DNA of 64,000 nucleotides from Shewanella algicola (GTDB taxonomy: Bacteria; Pseudomonadota; Gammaproteobacteria; Enterobacterales; Shewanellaceae): contig NZ_BMQI01000013.1 of the NCBI RefSeq assembly GCF_014648035.1, positions 38,465 to 102,464 of the forward strand. The letters run 5' to 3'. Made by a program: the position numbers and the translations under genes. Shown in pieces: positions 1 through 13,980 of the stretch (position 1 is its first letter; each line of letters starts with the position of its first letter). Below the pieces are notes generated by a model. The model was not told where the DNA came from, did no database searches, and saw nothing but the letters and a program-made list of their open reading frames with translations.

Positions 1-1284
1 TACGTCTTTAGTGATCGTAGAGCCGGCACCTAAGGTAGCGTTTTTGCCGATTGTCACAGGGGCAACTAATTGAGTGTCACTTCCTACAAAGACGCCGTCT
101 TCGATGGTGGTAATAAACTTATTGGCTCCGTCGTAGTTACAAGTAATGGTCCCTGCGCCAATATTAACACCAGCACCAATAACCGCATCACCTATGTAAC
201 TCAAATGACCCGCTTTAGACCCTTCGCCTAAAACCGCCTTTTTAATTTCAACAAAATTACCAATGTGCGCATCTTGCTTCAGTTCAGCGCCAGGGCGTAA
301 TCGTGCAAACGGCCCTGCACTTGCTGCTTGACCAAGCTTTGCCCCTTCAACAATGCTATAAGGTTTAATTACAGCGTTGTCGGCAACCTCGCAATCAATC
401 AAAATAGCACCAGCACCAATCGTGACGTTATTACCTAATATCACTTTACCCTGGAAGATGACATTGATATCTATCATCACATCCATACCCACGTTGACAT
501 CACCACGAATATCGATACGAGCAGGGTCACGTAAATTGGCACCTTCTAACATGAGTTTTTCGGCGGCGCGAGCTTGGTAAGCACGTTCCAATTGTGCTAA
601 TTGCACACGATTATTTGCACCTTCAACTTCAATGGCAGACTGGGGTTGTGACGTGGTTATCGCGACATCATCAGCATGTGCCATAGCAATAATGTCTGTT
701 AAATAGTATTCGCCTTGAGCATTGTTGTTAGATAATCGATTTAACCACGCTTTTAATTGCTTGCCGGGTACCGCCATGATGCCGGTGTTAACTTCAGTGA
801 TTTTTAATTGGTCTGCATTAGCATCTTTTTGCTCAACGATACCGACCACTTTACCGAACTCTCTCACTATACGGCCATAGCCTGTTGGGTTAGCAAGATT
901 AACGGTTAAAATCGCGAGGCCATTTTTTTCACGTGCGGCAAGCAAGCTTTCGAGTGTCGATTGTTGAATTAGCGGTACATCACCGTAGAGGATCAGCACG
1001 GTATCGTCGTCGCTAATATTAGGGTTGGCTTGTGCTACCGCATGCCCAGTACCAAGCTGCTCGGCTTGCAACACCCAATTTAATGTTTGCTCACCTAATG
1101 CCGCTTGTAGCTTATCTGCACCATAGCCATACACCAATTGAATCGCTTGTGAACCTAATGAGTTAGCGGTGTCGATAACATGCTGAACCATACTTTTATG
1201 GGCTATTGGATGCAGAACTTTAGGCAAATCTGAGCGCATGCGAGTTCCTTTGCCTGCAGCTAAGATGACAACATTTAACGACAT
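1..1284 (-). CDS. glmU: Bifunctional GlmU (UDP-GlcNAc pyrophosphorylase / GlcN-1-P acetyltransferase), C-terminus cut by window edge
   Basis: Makes UDP-N-acetylglucosamine in the cytoplasm in two steps: acetylation of glucosamine-1-phosphate, then uridylylation. It feeds peptidoglycan and LPS synthesis. The frame is open from the ATG at 1284 to the first base (428 codons; the family is about 454), so roughly 25 residues are missing. Visible are the nucleotidyltransferase signature near the N-terminus ([17 protein letters not shown]), the YGDVPL motif, and a left-handed beta-helix C-terminal half with hexapeptide repeats ending at TITKDV. It lies 154 bp behind atpC, the usual gammaproteobacterial order, but is separated from it by a terminator, so it probably has its own promoter. 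Confidence 0.97.
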   Translation of the reverse strand, partial: MSLNVVILAAGKGTRMRSDLPKVLHPIAHKSMVQHVIDTANSLGSQAIQLVYGYGADKLQAALGEQTLNWVLQAEQLGTGHAVAQANPNISDDDTVLILYGDVPLIQQSTLESLLAAREKNGLAILTVNLANPTGYGRIVREFGKVVGIVEQKDANADQLKITEVNTGIMAVPGKQLKAWLNRLSNNNAQGEYYLTDIIAMAHADDVAITTSQPQSAIEVEGANNRVQLAQLERAYQARAAEKLMLEGANLRDPARIDIRGDVNVGMDVMIDINVIFQGKVILGNNVTIGAGAILIDCEVADNAVIKPYSIVEGAKLGQAASAGPFARLRPGAELKQDAHIGNFVEIKKAVLGEGSKAGHLSYIGDAVIGAGVNIGAGTITCNYDGANKFITTIEDGVFVGSDTQLVAPVTIGKNATLGAGSTITKDV

Positions 1285-1387
1285 AATTGATCCCTTCAAA
1301 CAACATTAATTCTAATTGGCGCCATTTTAGCTTAATCTCATTACAAATGGAAAAGCTCACGTTATTGTATTTATGTATCAAACGGCA

Positions 1388-1420
1388 ATAAAAAAGACGA
1401 CTCATAATGAGTCGCCTTTT
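1388..1420 (-). terminator. Rho-independent terminator of the atp operon
   Basis: A hairpin with arms GGCGACTCAT/ATGAGTCGTC (minus strand) is followed by a run of T on the minus strand. It begins about 20 bp after the atpC stop codon and separates the ATP synthase operon from glmU. Confidence 0.9.
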
Positions 1421-1438
1421 CAGCGTCAAATAATCAGA

Positions 1439-1867
1439 TTATCTGGTGATATTTTTCTTGATGGTTTCAACTACTTTCAATTGAGCCAAAGACTTGGCCA
1501 ATTCAATAGTAGCAGCTTCATAATTGAAGTCGGCGCCAGCATTAGCAATAGCTTGCTCTGCACGTTCCTTCGCTTCTAAAGCGGCTTTTTCATCAATATC
1601 ATCGGCACGTAATGCTACATCAGCAAGCACTGATATTGCAGTAGGTTGTACTTCCAGTAAACCACCTGAAAGATACAACACTTCTTCACTACCATCTTGC
1701 TTGATAAAGCGCGCCATACCAGGCTTGATTTTTGTTAGTAGAGCAACGTGGTTAGGCATAATACCTAACTCACCTTCAGCGCCGTTCACTTCAAAAAAGC
1801 TCACTTCGCCGTGGTAGATGCTGTCTTCTGCACTAACAATATCAAGTTGGACTGTTTTGGCTGCCAT
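1439..1867 (-). CDS. atpC: F1Fo ATP synthase epsilon subunit
   Basis: Epsilon subunit of the F1 central stalk; couples rotation and inhibits ATP hydrolysis. The product is 142 residues ([20 protein letters not shown]...), with an N-terminal beta-sandwich carrying the [14 protein letters not shown] motif and a C-terminal helical hairpin ([12 protein letters not shown]...). The ATG at 1867 is preceded by AAGGAG at good spacing. The TTG one codon upstream is too close to that ribosome-binding site. Last gene of atpIBEFHAGDC. Confidence 0.97.
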   Translation of the reverse strand: MAAKTVQLDIVSAEDSIYHGEVSFFEVNGAEGELGIMPNHVALLTKIKPGMARFIKQDGSEEVLYLSGGLLEVQPTAISVLADVALRADDIDEKAALEAKERAEQAIANAGADFNYEAATIELAKSLAQLKVVETIKKNITR

Positions 1868-1903
1868 CAAGTTCTCCTTAAAGAACTAAGCTTTACGGCC
1901 TAG

Positions 1904-4190
<2,287 letters not shown>

Positions 4191-4243
4191 CTCTACTCTC
4201 CAATCTGGGACCTGAGGTGCCTAATGACACCTCTTGTTCATTA

Positions 4244-5785
4244 TTACCAGGTTTGGGTTTCAATGAACTTGTCCATGCCTGCCTTTAACTCACCTTCGAT
4301 ATCAGCGTTATAATCGCCAGTAGCGTTGATGGTTTTGATTAGGTCAGCATGTTGACTGTTCATGTATGAAAGCAGAGCGGCTTCGAAGCGACCGATTTCA
4401 TTTAAAGCAACACCTTTAAGGTAGCCTTTTTCAGCTGCGAAAATAGACACAGCCTGGGCAGCAATGCTCATAGGAGCATATTGCTTTTGCTTCATTAATT
4501 CGGTTACACGCTCACCATGCTCAAGTTGAGCACGAGTTGCATCATCTAAATCAGACGCAAACTGTGAGAACGCTGCAAGCTCTCGATACTGTGCAAGTGC
4601 AGTACGGATACCGCCAGACAGTTTCTTGATGATCTTAGTCTGCGCTGCACCACCAACACGAGAAACAGAAATACCTGGGTTAACTGCTGGACGTAAGCCC
4701 GAGTTAAACAAGTCAGTCTCAAGGAAGATCTGACCATCTGTAATAGAAATTACGTTGGTCGGTACGAACGCTGATACGTCACCAGCTTGGGTTTCAATAA
4801 TAGGTAACGCGGTTAACGAACCGGTTTGACCTGTTACTGCACCGTTTGTGAACTTTTCTACATAGTTCACGTTTACGCGTGATGCACGCTCTAATAAACG
4901 CGAGTGTAGATAGAATACGTCACCTGGGTATGCTTCACGTCCTGGTGGACGCTTCAATAGCAATGAAATTTGACGGTAAGCAACTGCTTGCTTAGACAAA
5001 TCATCATATACGATTAAAGAATCTTCACCGCGATCACGGAAGTATTCACCCATAGAACAACCAGAATATGGCGCTAAGAATTGCAGAGCGGCAGCTTCAG
5101 AAGCTGATGCTACTACAACGATAGTGTTAGCAAGTGCACCATGTTCTTCAAGTTTGCGTACTACGTTAGCGATGGTAGAAGCTTTCTGACCAACAGCAAC
5201 ATAGACACACTTAATACCTGAATCTTTCTGGTTGATAATTGCATCGATAGCCATCGCTGTTTTACCAGTCTGACGGTCACCAATGATCAATTCACGTTGG
5301 CCACGACCGATTGGGATCATGGCATCAACAGCTTTATAACCAGTTTGGATTGGTTGATCTACTGATTTACGCTCAATAACACCAGGGGCAATAACTTCAA
5401 CAGGAGAGAAACCATCGTTGTCGATAGGTCCTTTACCGTCGATTGGCTCACCAAGGGTGTTAACAACACGACCAAGTAGTCCACGACCAACTGGTACTTC
5501 AAGAATACGACCAGTGGTTCTAACTTTTGCGCCTTCTGCTAAATTAGCATAAGGGCCCATTACTACGGCGCCTACAGAATCACGTTCTAAGTTCAACGCG
5601 ATTGCAAAACGGCCACCAGGCAGTTCGATCATTTCACCTTGCATTACATCGGCAAGGCCGTTAATGCGAATGATGCCGTCACTTACTGCAACGATAGTAC
5701 CTTCGTTGCGAGCTTCACTAACGACGTCGAACTGCTCGATCCGCTGCTTAATCAGATCGCTGATTTCAGTGGAATTCAGTTGCAT
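4244..5785 (-). CDS. atpA: F1Fo ATP synthase alpha subunit
   Basis: Non-catalytic nucleotide-binding subunit of F1. The 513-residue product starts [16 protein letters not shown], as in E. coli, and carries the P-loop GDRQTGKT at 169-176. The chosen ATG at 5785 has GGGAG seven bases upstream; the TTG two codons earlier would add only M-S. Spaced 14 bp from atpH. Confidence 0.98.
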   Translation of the reverse strand: MQLNSTEISDLIKQRIEQFDVVSEARNEGTIVAVSDGIIRINGLADVMQGEMIELPGGRFAIALNLERDSVGAVVMGPYANLAEGAKVRTTGRILEVPVGRGLLGRVVNTLGEPIDGKGPIDNDGFSPVEVIAPGVIERKSVDQPIQTGYKAVDAMIPIGRGQRELIIGDRQTGKTAMAIDAIINQKDSGIKCVYVAVGQKASTIANVVRKLEEHGALANTIVVVASASEAAALQFLAPYSGCSMGEYFRDRGEDSLIVYDDLSKQAVAYRQISLLLKRPPGREAYPGDVFYLHSRLLERASRVNVNYVEKFTNGAVTGQTGSLTALPIIETQAGDVSAFVPTNVISITDGQIFLETDLFNSGLRPAVNPGISVSRVGGAAQTKIIKKLSGGIRTALAQYRELAAFSQFASDLDDATRAQLEHGERVTELMKQKQYAPMSIAAQAVSIFAAEKGYLKGVALNEIGRFEAALLSYMNSQHADLIKTINATGDYNADIEGELKAGMDKFIETQTW

Positions 5786-5799
5786 GCTCAAACTCCCAA

Positions 5800-6333
5800 T
5801 TACGACTGCAGCTTATCAGACAAGCGCGATAACTTACCGCTTACCGAGCCATCAATGACTAGGTCGCCTGATTTAATAATCACACCGCCAATGAGCGATG
5901 CGTCGATGCTGCAATTCAGCTTAACTTTGCGTGCGAGACGTTTCTCTAGAGAAACACTAATTTGCTGCTGTTGCTCAGAGCTTAGCTCAGTAGCAGAAAC
6001 CACAGTGGCTTCAACTTCTTTTGCCCACTCATTACGGTATTCAGCAAAAAGTAGCGATACTATTGGCAGTATCCCTAAACGACCGTTTTCAGCCATTACC
6101 TTTATCAGGTTCTGACCTTGCTCGTTGACTTGTTCACCGCATACATTAATAAACAGTGAGGCAAGTTGAGTACTCGCAAGAGTACCGTTAAGCAGTGGTT
6201 TCATTGATTCGTTTTCACTTACCAATGAGGCGAAAGCTAACATTTCTGTCCAGCTATCTACTGCTTTATGTTCAACAGCAAAATCAAAAGCTGCCTTTGC
6301 GTAAGGGCGAGCGATGGTGGTTAATTCAGCCAT
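5800..6333 (-). CDS. atpH: F1Fo ATP synthase delta subunit
   Basis: Peripheral-stalk subunit joining F1 to the b-subunit dimer. The 177-residue protein starts [19 protein letters not shown], the conserved family start, and ends with the typical [27 protein letters not shown] region. It lies between atpF and atpA with short gaps of about 14 bp, consistent with one polycistronic mRNA. Confidence 0.97.
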   Translation of the reverse strand: MAELTTIARPYAKAAFDFAVEHKAVDSWTEMLAFASLVSENESMKPLLNGTLASTQLASLFINVCGEQVNEQGQNLIKVMAENGRLGILPIVSLLFAEYRNEWAKEVEATVVSATELSSEQQQQISVSLEKRLARKVKLNCSIDASLIGGVIIKSGDLVIDGSVSGKLSRLSDKLQS

Positions 6334-6347
6334 AACTCAACTCCTTA

Positions 6348-6818
6348 TCAAATTTCAGCAACAAGTTTATTAACAATGTCACTGTGGGCGGCTGGGTCAA
6401 TCGAACGTTCAAGAATCTTCTCTGCGCCTACAACGGCTAGAGTAGCAACTTGCTTACGCAAGTCATCTTTAACGCGATTACGTTCGTTTTCAATTTCTGC
6501 ATTACCTTGAGCGATAATTTTAGCTCGCTCAACTTGTGCTTCAGCTTTAGCTTCGTCAACGATTTGAGCTTTACGCTTATTAGCTTGCTCAATGATCTCG
6601 TTGGCAGTTACTTTTGCTTCTTTTAGTTGCTCAGTAGCTTTAATTTGTGCTAACTCTAGATCTTTTGCTGCACGGCCGGCATCTGCCAGACCATCAGCAA
6701 TTTTCTTCTGGCGTTCTTCGATGGCATTCATCAACGGAGGCCATACAAACTTCATGCAAAACCACACGAAGAGAATAAAGGCAACCGTCTGACCGAATAG
6801 GGTAGCGTTGAAATTCAC
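6348..6818 (-). CDS. atpF: F1Fo ATP synthase subunit b
   Basis: Membrane-anchored peripheral stalk. The 156-residue product has one N-terminal membrane helix (about residues 5-25: [20 protein letters not shown]) followed by a long charged, Ala/Glu/Lys-rich coiled coil. Translation starts at GTG ([10 protein letters not shown]), as in the E. coli gene. Sits between atpE and atpH. Confidence 0.97.
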   Translation of the reverse strand: MNFNATLFGQTVAFILFVWFCMKFVWPPLMNAIEERQKKIADGLADAGRAAKDLELAQIKATEQLKEAKVTANEIIEQANKRKAQIVDEAKAEAQVERAKIIAQGNAEIENERNRVKDDLRKQVATLAVVGAEKILERSIDPAAHSDIVNKLVAEI

Positions 6819-6855
6819 AACAGCCTCCTAGTTAGATTAAAGACAGAAGCGTTAA

Positions 6856-7134
<279 letters not shown>

Positions 7135-7172
7135 TTATTAATGATTTAGGTCAAAAAAATTTTCGGTTACCC

Positions 7173-7970
<798 letters not shown>

Positions 7971-7979
7971 TCATCCCAC

Positions 7980-8363
7980 TTAACTTTGCTTGAAATATAA
8001 AGGTGCTATCCAGTGCACAACTAACGCTAACGAATAACAAGTAAAAAGCGGCATAAATCCGACTTCAATGTTGATAAACACTAACGTAAACAATGCAATG
8101 GTCAACAGCATCTTTACCGCTTCCCCCCAGTAAAAGCTTTTAACCACTTTTGCTGCTGAGCTTGCCCCACTATGTGAGAAAGCTAGGGTTGCGAATACAA
8201 AATTAGGAAGTACAGCGATAATCGCACCTGCTAATGCAGACTGACCATACTGTGCTCCCCACATTACGAAAAATAGTATTGAAATAATACTCGCAACAAT
8301 CGCTTGTACCAGCACTAATTTATAGGCTGCTAACCTACCACGACGCGCTAAAACATTACCCAA
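7980..8363 (-). CDS. atpI: ATP synthase protein I
   Basis: Small membrane protein at the head of the atp operon, thought to assist assembly of the c ring. The 127-residue product has an Arg-rich N-terminus (LARRGRLAAYKL) and four hydrophobic segments. No ATG fits. Translation probably starts at the TTG at 8363, which has GGAG eight bases upstream and gives MGNVLARRGRLAAYK. Confidence 0.9.
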   Translation of the reverse strand: MGNVLARRGRLAAYKLVLVQAIVASIISILFFVMWGAQYGQSALAGAIIAVLPNFVFATLAFSHSGASSAAKVVKSFYWGEAVKMLLTIALFTLVFINIEVGFMPLFTCYSLALVVHWIAPLYFKQS

Positions 8364-8449
8364 CTTAATATCTCCGCATTAATGCCTTTCGCGGTCCTAA
8401 TGTTAAATTTAATAGATTAAACTAGCCTTAAGATACAAAAAGCCTGCAA

Positions 8450-8477
8450 AGTATACCTTTTCGCGCTTTGTTTGCAA
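8450..8477 (-). promoter_or_regulatory. Predicted sigma70 promoter of the atp operon
   Basis: On the minus strand a TTGCAA -35 box (8472-8477) and a TATACT -10 box (8450-8455) are separated by 16 bp, about 85 bp upstream of atpI. The 225-bp gap between parB and atpI otherwise holds only AT-rich sequence with two copies of TTAGCGCT. Confidence 0.65.
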
Positions 8478-8588
8478 CTTTGATGATAGGAAAACAACGA
8501 TTTAATAAGTGAATTAGCGCTAAATATACAAAAGTAAAAATTAGCGCTGTGTCACAAAATTACTACATGAAATGGTTTAGTCGGCTTT

Positions 8589-9473
8589 TTAGCGGATTTT
8601 ACTTAAAATACCGTCTAATTCAGCGAGATTTTGGTAGTTTATTACAATTTTTCCTTTGCCTTTAGTCCCATGGTTGATGGCAACTTTGGCACCGAGCCTT
8701 TCAATTAACTCTTGTTCTAAACGACTAACATCATGATCTTTAGCATGAGTTTCGGCAACTTTAGCCGGATTTAATGCTTTATTGACTAATCGTTCAGTTT
8801 CTCGAACAGTCATTTCCTTTGACGCGACTAATCGAGCTAAATTAGTTTGCTCATCGCCCTCAATGGCCAATAATGCCCGAGCATGCCCCATGTCAATGTC
8901 ACCATATTCTAACAAACGCTTAACAGGTTCGTTAAGGCTGTTTAGACGTAATAGGTTTGACACGCTAACACGAGATTTACCTACCGCATCGGCGACTTGT
9001 TGATGGGTTAATTCAAACTCTTCAAGTAAACGCTGTAACGCTATTGCTTCTTCCATTGCATTGAGATCTTCACGCTGAATATTTTCAATCAGTGCAATAG
9101 CAACAGCTGCTTCATCGGCAACCTGCTTAACAATACAAGGGACTTTATCAAGCTTAGCGAGTTGTGCAGCACGCCAACGACGTTCACCGGCAATAATTTC
9201 ATAATTACCATCTACAACTTTACGTACAACAATAGGTTGAATAACACCTTGCGAGCGGATTGATTCAGCCAGTTCTTCTAATGCTTCAGGCGACATATCT
9301 TTACGCGGTTGGTATTTACCCGGTTGGAGTTTGTCGAGATCAAGATGAATAAGGTCGCCTGCGGTGGCTAATGACTGAGTTTCTTCAGTTTGCTCGCTTT
9401 TACGAGTGGCCGCATTACTGTGGCTTAATAAGGCATCCAGGCCTTTACCTAAACCGCGTTTTTTTAACGTCAT
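8589..9473 (-). CDS. parB: Chromosome partitioning protein ParB
   Basis: CTP-dependent DNA clamp that loads at parS and spreads to segregate the origin. The 294-residue protein has a basic N-terminus (KKRGLGKGLDALL) that contacts ParA, the ParB/Spo0J nuclease-like domain with GERRWRAAQLAKL and ENIQREDLNAMEEA, the helix-turn-helix segment LTHQQVADAVGKSRVSVSNLLRL, and a C-terminal dimerisation domain. It lies 9 bp after parA. Its probable binding sites are the three parS-like palindromes at 33475, 34757 and 37822. Confidence 0.97.
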   Translation of the reverse strand: MTLKKRGLGKGLDALLSHSNAATRKSEQTEETQSLATAGDLIHLDLDKLQPGKYQPRKDMSPEALEELAESIRSQGVIQPIVVRKVVDGNYEIIAGERRWRAAQLAKLDKVPCIVKQVADEAAVAIALIENIQREDLNAMEEAIALQRLLEEFELTHQQVADAVGKSRVSVSNLLRLNSLNEPVKRLLEYGDIDMGHARALLAIEGDEQTNLARLVASKEMTVRETERLVNKALNPAKVAETHAKDHDVSRLEQELIERLGAKVAINHGTKGKGKIVINYQNLAELDGILSKIR

Positions 9474-9482
9474 TTTTATGTC

Positions 9483-10271
9483 CTACGCTTGTTTGGGTTG
9501 TGTCTGCTGCTCTGCACGACGAATAATTTCACCTGCTAGGGCTAAATAAGCTTTAGCACCTGCACTTGATTTATCGTAATACATGGCAGGCGCACCAAAA
9601 CTAGGTGCTTCCGCTAAACGAATGTTTCTTGGAATGACAGTTCGATAAACCTTATCACCAAAATGTTGTTTTAGCTGATCTGACACATCATTTGATAATC
9701 GATTACGCGGGTCGTACATGGTGCGCAATATACCTTCGATAGTTAATGTTGGGTTTACCATTGCACAGAGCTTGGTAATGGTATCTATCAACGCTGTCAG
9801 ACCTTCTAATGCATAGTATTCACACTGCATTGGCACCAAAACAGAATCAGCTGCAGACATGGCATTAACCGTTAACATATTTAATGAAGGTGGGCAGTCA
9901 ATAAAGATGTAATCGTAGTCGTCTCTGATTGGCGCAAGTGCATTACGTAATCGGATCTCACGCGCAAAAAACTCCATCAGTTTAATTTCAGCAGCGGTTA
10001 CATCACCATTACCGGCGATCAGATCAAATTTACCCACGGTATTTTTAATCACAATATCTGCAAAAGGCTTTTCTTCTACCAGTAATTCGTAGGCGGTATT
10101 GTCAACATCGTATTTGTCGACACCACTGCCCATGGTTGCATTGCCTTGAGGATCTAGGTCGATCAACAACACTTTACGCTTTGTGGCGGCAAGTGATGCG
10201 GCTAAATTTACGCAAGTTGTTGTTTTTCCTACGCCACCTTTTTGGTTGGCTACGGCAATAATTTTACCCAC
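9483..10271 (-). CDS. parA: Chromosome partitioning ATPase ParA (Soj family)
   Basis: Walker-type ATPase that forms a nucleoid-bound gradient pulling ParB-parS complexes. The 262-residue protein opens with the deviant Walker A motif KGGVGKTT (residues 11-18), followed by [14 protein letters not shown] and [18 protein letters not shown]. There is no N-terminal DNA-binding extension, so this is the chromosomal rather than the plasmid P1 type. Starts at GTG with AGGA upstream. Co-transcribed with parB. Confidence 0.97.
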   Translation of the reverse strand: MGKIIAVANQKGGVGKTTTCVNLAASLAATKRKVLLIDLDPQGNATMGSGVDKYDVDNTAYELLVEEKPFADIVIKNTVGKFDLIAGNGDVTAAEIKLMEFFAREIRLRNALAPIRDDYDYIFIDCPPSLNMLTVNAMSAADSVLVPMQCEYYALEGLTALIDTITKLCAMVNPTLTIEGILRTMYDPRNRLSNDVSDQLKQHFGDKVYRTVIPRNIRLAEAPSFGAPAMYYDKSSAGAKAYLALAGEIIRRAEQQTQPKQA

Positions 10272-10333
10272 TATGTCATCCTGTCTTTAAATTATTGATG
10301 TCCGGTTAGATTAATTAGCGAAAGAAATGCGCT

Positions 10334-10954
10334 TTATTGCTTAGCAATTTTTAATAAATGTCGCTGTTCATCTAGCTTTGGTACATGCAATACAATGGTA
10401 TCAACCAGCGAAAATCCTGCTGGCATTTGCTGTAATTCTTGTTCACTTAACTGACCTTTTAAGGCGTAATAAATACCGTTTTCTTTTGGCAAATGATGAC
10501 ACCAGCTGAGCATATCTTGTATTGAGGCAAATGCTCGGCTTAATACGCCATCAAATTTATCTTCAGGTTGATAAGCCTCAACCCGGCTTTCTACAGAGGT
10601 AATATTATTAATTTTAAGTTCAAATTGAACCTGTTTTTGAAAGCGGATCCGCTTACCTAAACTGTCTAATAATACAAATTCTCTGTCTGGGTTCATAATG
10701 GCTAATGGGATCCCGGGTAAACCAGGTCCTGTGCCTACATCAATAAAGCGATTTCCTTCAAGATAAGGAGAAACGGTTAAACTGTCCATAATATGACGGA
10801 TTAACATTTGCTCAGGATCGCGCACCGAGGTGAGGTTATAGGCTTTATTCCATTTAGCGAGCATTTCAACAAAACCGATTAATTGTTTTTTCTGTAATTC
10901 AGTGGCCGATATTTTCATTTCAGCTAAATAGGTTTGGAGTTGCACAGATAACAC
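10334..10954 (-). CDS. rsmG: 16S rRNA m7G527 methyltransferase RsmG
   Basis: SAM-dependent methylation of G527 in 16S rRNA. The SAM-binding motif [16 protein letters not shown] and the substrate segment [27 protein letters not shown] are visible. The frame stays open to an alternative start at 11011, but homologues begin at the equivalent of [12 protein letters not shown]. The GTG at 10954 has ACGAGG six bases upstream, so a 206-residue protein is preferred. Follows mnmG, as in most gammaproteobacteria. Confidence 0.93.
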   Translation of the reverse strand: MLSVQLQTYLAEMKISATELQKKQLIGFVEMLAKWNKAYNLTSVRDPEQMLIRHIMDSLTVSPYLEGNRFIDVGTGPGLPGIPLAIMNPDREFVLLDSLGKRIRFQKQVQFELKINNITSVESRVEAYQPEDKFDGVLSRAFASIQDMLSWCHHLPKENGIYYALKGQLSEQELQQMPAGFSLVDTIVLHVPKLDEQRHLLKIAKQ

Positions 10955-11012
10955 AGAAAGCCTCGTAAATTGCATGAACAGACGGCAGTTATTATGAAGC
11001 CGTAAAAGCACT

Positions 11013-11036
11013 AAGGGAAGCCTTATGGCTTCCCTT
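11013..11036. other. Intercistronic hairpin between mnmG and rsmG
   Basis: AAGGGAAGCC, a four-base loop, then GGCTTCCCTT forms a perfect 10-bp stem. Neither side is followed by a convincing T-run, so this may be a weak terminator or an mRNA-stability element rather than a full stop between mnmG and rsmG. Confidence 0.6.
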
Positions 11037-11065
11037 GTGTTATTGAGTCGAAAAAATATCTGTAA

Positions 11066-12955
11066 TTATGCGCTTTTTCTCAATAAACCACGCTTTTTCA
11101 AGTGTACTAGTAGAATTGAGACAGCTGCAGGAGTAATTCCTGATATGCGCGAGGCTTGTCCTACCGTTTCTGGTTTGTGGTTATTGAGCTTAGCGATAAC
11201 TTCATTGGATAGACCTGGTACTTCTTTGTAATCCAGATCTAACGGTAATAATGAGCTTTCATGACGCACGGCTTTATCAACTTCGTCTTGTTGACGTTGG
11301 ATATATCCTGAGTATTTAACTTGAATTTGCACTTGCTCAGCAGCTTGTGGGTCTTCAAGACCTGGGCCAAAACCTTCTAATTGCATTAATTTACAGTAAT
11401 CCATTTCAGGACGACGCAGTAAATCTTCAAAAGAAGCTTCGCGAGAAATTGGCGTATTCAATTGTGGATTAAGTACATCGAGCAATGGTGAGTTAGGGTG
11501 TACCCACTGTCCACGTAGACGTTGTAATTCCAGCTCGATCGACTCTTTTTTCTTACTGAATAATTCCCAACGACTATCGTCAACTAAACCAAGCTCACGG
11601 CCTTTTTCAGTTAATCGTAGATCGGCGTTATCTTCACGTAGTAATAAACGATATTCCGCTCGGCTAGTAAACATGCGGTATGGTTCTTTAGTACCTAGAG
11701 TAGATAAATCGTCAACTAATACACCAAGATATGCTTCATCACGACGAGGACACCAAGTGTCTTTACCTTGCACTTGTAAAGATGCGTTCATACCCGCTAA
11801 TAAACCTTGAGCACCGGCTTCTTCGTAACCTGTTGTGCCGTTGATTTGACCAGCAAAGAATAACCCTGCAATAGTTTTGGTCTCTAAAGAGTTTTTAAGA
11901 TCGCGTGGATCAAAATAATCGTACTCGATTGCGTAACCAGGACGAACGATTTCAGCATTTTCCATGCCTTTGATCGAACGCACTAAATTAAGCTGAACAT
12001 CAAAAGGTAAACTGGTAGAAATACCGTTAGGGTAGATCTCGTTAGTGCTTAAACCTTCAGGTTCAATAAAGATCTGGTGCGATGATTTATCCGCAAAGCG
12101 ATGGATCTTATCTTCAATCGATGGGCAGTAACGAGGGCCAATACCTTCAATAACACCTGAATACATTGGGCTTCTGTCTAAGCCACCACGAATAATGTCG
12201 TGGGTTTTTTCATTGGTGTGAGTAATAAAACATGAAATTTGTTTTGGATGCTGACTCACATCACCAATAAATGACATTACTGGCAATGGAGTATCGCCTT
12301 TTTGCTCTGTCATTTGTGAAAAATCAATGGTGTTAGCATCAATACGTGGTGGTGTACCTGTTTTTAAACGGCCAACACGGATGGGTAATTCACGTAAACG
12401 GTTTGCTAATGCAATGGCTGGTGGATCGCCTGCACGGCCACCGCTGTAATTCTGTAAACCAATATGAATTTTGCCACTTAAAAATGTGCCTGTGGTTAAT
12501 ACCACTGCAGGGGCTTCAAATGCCAAACCCATTTGAGTGACAACACCTATAACTTTATTATTTTCAACAACTAAGTCATCAACTGCTTGTTGGAAAATGC
12601 GTAAGTTAGGTTGATTTTGTAAAATGTGCTGAATTTTTTGACGATATAGTGCTCTGTCTGCTTGGGCACGAGTAGCACGAACAGCAGGGCCTTTGCTTGA
12701 ATTTAATGTTCTAAATTGAATCCCGGCAAAGTCTGTTGCTGTTGCCATGGCTCCGCCTAATGCGTCGATCTCTTTAACCAAATGGCCTTTACCAATACCA
12801 CCAATGGCGGGATTACAAGACATTTGACCTAGTGTGTCGATGTTATGGGTTAACAATAATGTTTTTGATCCCATTCTTGCTGCTGCGAGAGCTGCCTCAG
12901 TTCCGGCATGACCACCACCAACGACAATTACATCGAACCGTTCATGAAAATGCAT
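11066..12955 (-). CDS. mnmG: tRNA uridine-5-carboxymethylaminomethyl modification enzyme MnmG (GidA)
   Basis: FAD-dependent partner of MnmE in forming cmnm5U34 in tRNA. The 629-residue protein has the FAD-binding GGGHAG motif at residues 13-18, the [17 protein letters not shown] and [13 protein letters not shown] segments, the Cys-containing RYCPSIEDK region and a C-terminal helical domain that binds MnmE. First gene left of oriC and transcribed away from it, as in E. coli. Confidence 0.98.
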   Translation of the reverse strand: MHFHERFDVIVVGGGHAGTEAALAAARMGSKTLLLTHNIDTLGQMSCNPAIGGIGKGHLVKEIDALGGAMATATDFAGIQFRTLNSSKGPAVRATRAQADRALYRQKIQHILQNQPNLRIFQQAVDDLVVENNKVIGVVTQMGLAFEAPAVVLTTGTFLSGKIHIGLQNYSGGRAGDPPAIALANRLRELPIRVGRLKTGTPPRIDANTIDFSQMTEQKGDTPLPVMSFIGDVSQHPKQISCFITHTNEKTHDIIRGGLDRSPMYSGVIEGIGPRYCPSIEDKIHRFADKSSHQIFIEPEGLSTNEIYPNGISTSLPFDVQLNLVRSIKGMENAEIVRPGYAIEYDYFDPRDLKNSLETKTIAGLFFAGQINGTTGYEEAGAQGLLAGMNASLQVQGKDTWCPRRDEAYLGVLVDDLSTLGTKEPYRMFTSRAEYRLLLREDNADLRLTEKGRELGLVDDSRWELFSKKKESIELELQRLRGQWVHPNSPLLDVLNPQLNTPISREASFEDLLRRPEMDYCKLMQLEGFGPGLEDPQAAEQVQIQVKYSGYIQRQQDEVDKAVRHESSLLPLDLDYKEVPGLSNEVIAKLNNHKPETVGQASRISGITPAAVSILLVHLKKRGLLRKSA

Positions 12956-13249
12956 TATGCGACCTTTGATTGCTTAGAAAGTTAAATTCAATTTGTAACG
13001 TTATTTGAGCTGCGCATTTTAGCACTTGCTTGTCTGAACGTGAATGATCATTTTTCATAGAATGATCAAGATGGGTTTGCTTAATAGATCTTAAGATCTT
13101 TATATAGATCTTTTTATTATGTTTATTATTAGGATCGCCATTTTCTGTTAGTAACTTTTATTTATATTTAAAATCAATAACTAATGAACTTTTAAACCTG
13201 TGATCTGATCGCGATCAAACTCAAGATAAGGTGGGGATAGATCGGGTAC

Positions 13250-13258
13250 TTATCCACA
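13250..13258 (+). promoter_or_regulatory. DnaA box in oriC
   Basis: Perfect TTATCCACA consensus, plus-strand orientation, between the unwinding element and the mioC-proximal boxes. Confidence 0.92.
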
Positions 13259-13322
13259 AGGGTGATCTTTAAGCAGATCGGGGTGTGAATAGTACAGAGT
13301 TATGATCGCTGAAAATAATAGC

Positions 13323-13331
13323 TTATCCACA
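13323..13331 (+). promoter_or_regulatory. DnaA box in oriC
   Basis: Perfect TTATCCACA. With the inverted copy at 13356-13364 it forms a facing pair about 25 bp apart. Confidence 0.92.
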
Positions 13332-13355
13332 AAGTTATTATTTAAAATAGCAATT

Positions 13356-13364
13356 TGTGGATAA
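13356..13364 (-). promoter_or_regulatory. DnaA box in oriC, inverted
   Basis: Plus strand reads TGTGGATAA, the exact reverse complement of TTATCCACA, followed five bases later by a GATC. Confidence 0.92.
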
Positions 13365-13423
13365 GGTAGATCTAAATTGTGAGTTGATCTTAGTTTATAC
13401 AATAATAAGATCGTATTTTATGC

Positions 13424-13867
13424 CTATTTAATTTTATCCTGCCATTGTGATAACCACGCCAGTGCGGGCTCTTCGGGTACTGGATCTTGTTGAACATCAA
13501 TTTGGATCTTATCCACAATGGTGTTTGATCCGTATTGTAATAACAGATCGATTATTTTTTCAGGGCCTTGGCAGAAAGTGTCATAGCTTGAATCGCCAAT
13601 GGCACATAATGCATGCTGGATCCCGTTAAGATCAGGCATTTCTAACATTAATTGTTTATAAAAAGGCACTATATTGTCTGGAAGATCACCTGCTCCATGG
13701 GTTGAACTAACGATGATCCACATTGAAAAATCGCTTAATTGAGCTAATTGTGGATCTATAAACACCTCAGTATGGTGGTTTAATTGAGTTAATTGCTCTG
13801 CCATTTCATCTGCAACGTATTCTGAACTGCCCAATGTTGTACCCACTAATAATGCTATGTTTGCCAT
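13424..13867 (-). CDS. mioC: Flavodoxin-like protein MioC
   Basis: Short-chain flavodoxin; in E. coli it is FMN-binding and implicated in biotin synthase electron transfer. The 147-residue product starts MANIALLVGTTLGSSEYVADEM, whose TTLGSSEYVA is the FMN phosphate loop, and has SSTHGAGDLPDN and IGDSSYDTFCQGP for the flavin ring. It is transcribed toward oriC, as in E. coli, so its transcription could affect initiation. The gene is rich in GATC and holds a perfect TTATCCACA box (13509-13517), so origin-like signals extend into the coding region. Confidence 0.95.
   Translation of the reverse strand: MANIALLVGTTLGSSEYVADEMAEQLTQLNHHTEVFIDPQLAQLSDFSMWIIVSSTHGAGDLPDNIVPFYKQLMLEMPDLNGIQHALCAIGDSSYDTFCQGPEKIIDLLLQYGSNTIVDKIQIDVQQDPVPEEPALAWLSQWQDKIK
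13509..13517 (+). promoter_or_regulatory. DnaA box inside mioC
   Basis: Perfect TTATCCACA within the mioC coding sequence, about 150 bp from the last box of oriC and surrounded by several GATC sites. It may extend the origin or act on transcription through mioC. Confidence 0.75.
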
Positions 13868-13980
13868 TTCTACTCCAAATTTTTGCTTAATCTGCTCGTT
13901 TAATCGTCAGCTTTATGTGCTTTAAGGTTATTTTACTCGCTCAATTACGCTTAATGTTGGCTTATTTACACTTTTTAGTC

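Larger units (their letters stand above)
13040..13420. other. oriC: Chromosomal replication origin oriC
   Basis: The 468-bp mnmG-mioC gap is the classical enterobacterial/Vibrio/Shewanella origin site. It holds 16 GATC sites from 13046 to 13412, against one or two expected by chance. It also has perfect TTATCCACA boxes at 13250-13258 (+), 13323-13331 (+) and 13356-13364 (-). An AT-rich GATCTTT-repeated region (13087-13140), including TATTAGGATCGC as in E. coli, is the likely unwinding element and lies on the mnmG side, as in E. coli. AATCAA near 13172 is a weak IHF-like match. The origin call rests on position, motifs and layout together. Confidence 0.95.

Noticed and set aside
926..945. CACGTG inside glmU considered as a parS site
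   Set aside because: The flanks do not fit TGTTNCAC/GTGNAACA; CACGTG in glyS and glyQ (near 31250 and 31575) fails for the same reason.
8514..8548. Two TTAGCGCT copies between parB and atpI
   Set aside because: Short and imperfectly paired; too weak to assign as an operator.
10955..11011. Longer N-terminus for RsmG
   Set aside because: The extra 19 residues are not found in homologues and the GTG at 10954 has a better ribosome-binding site.
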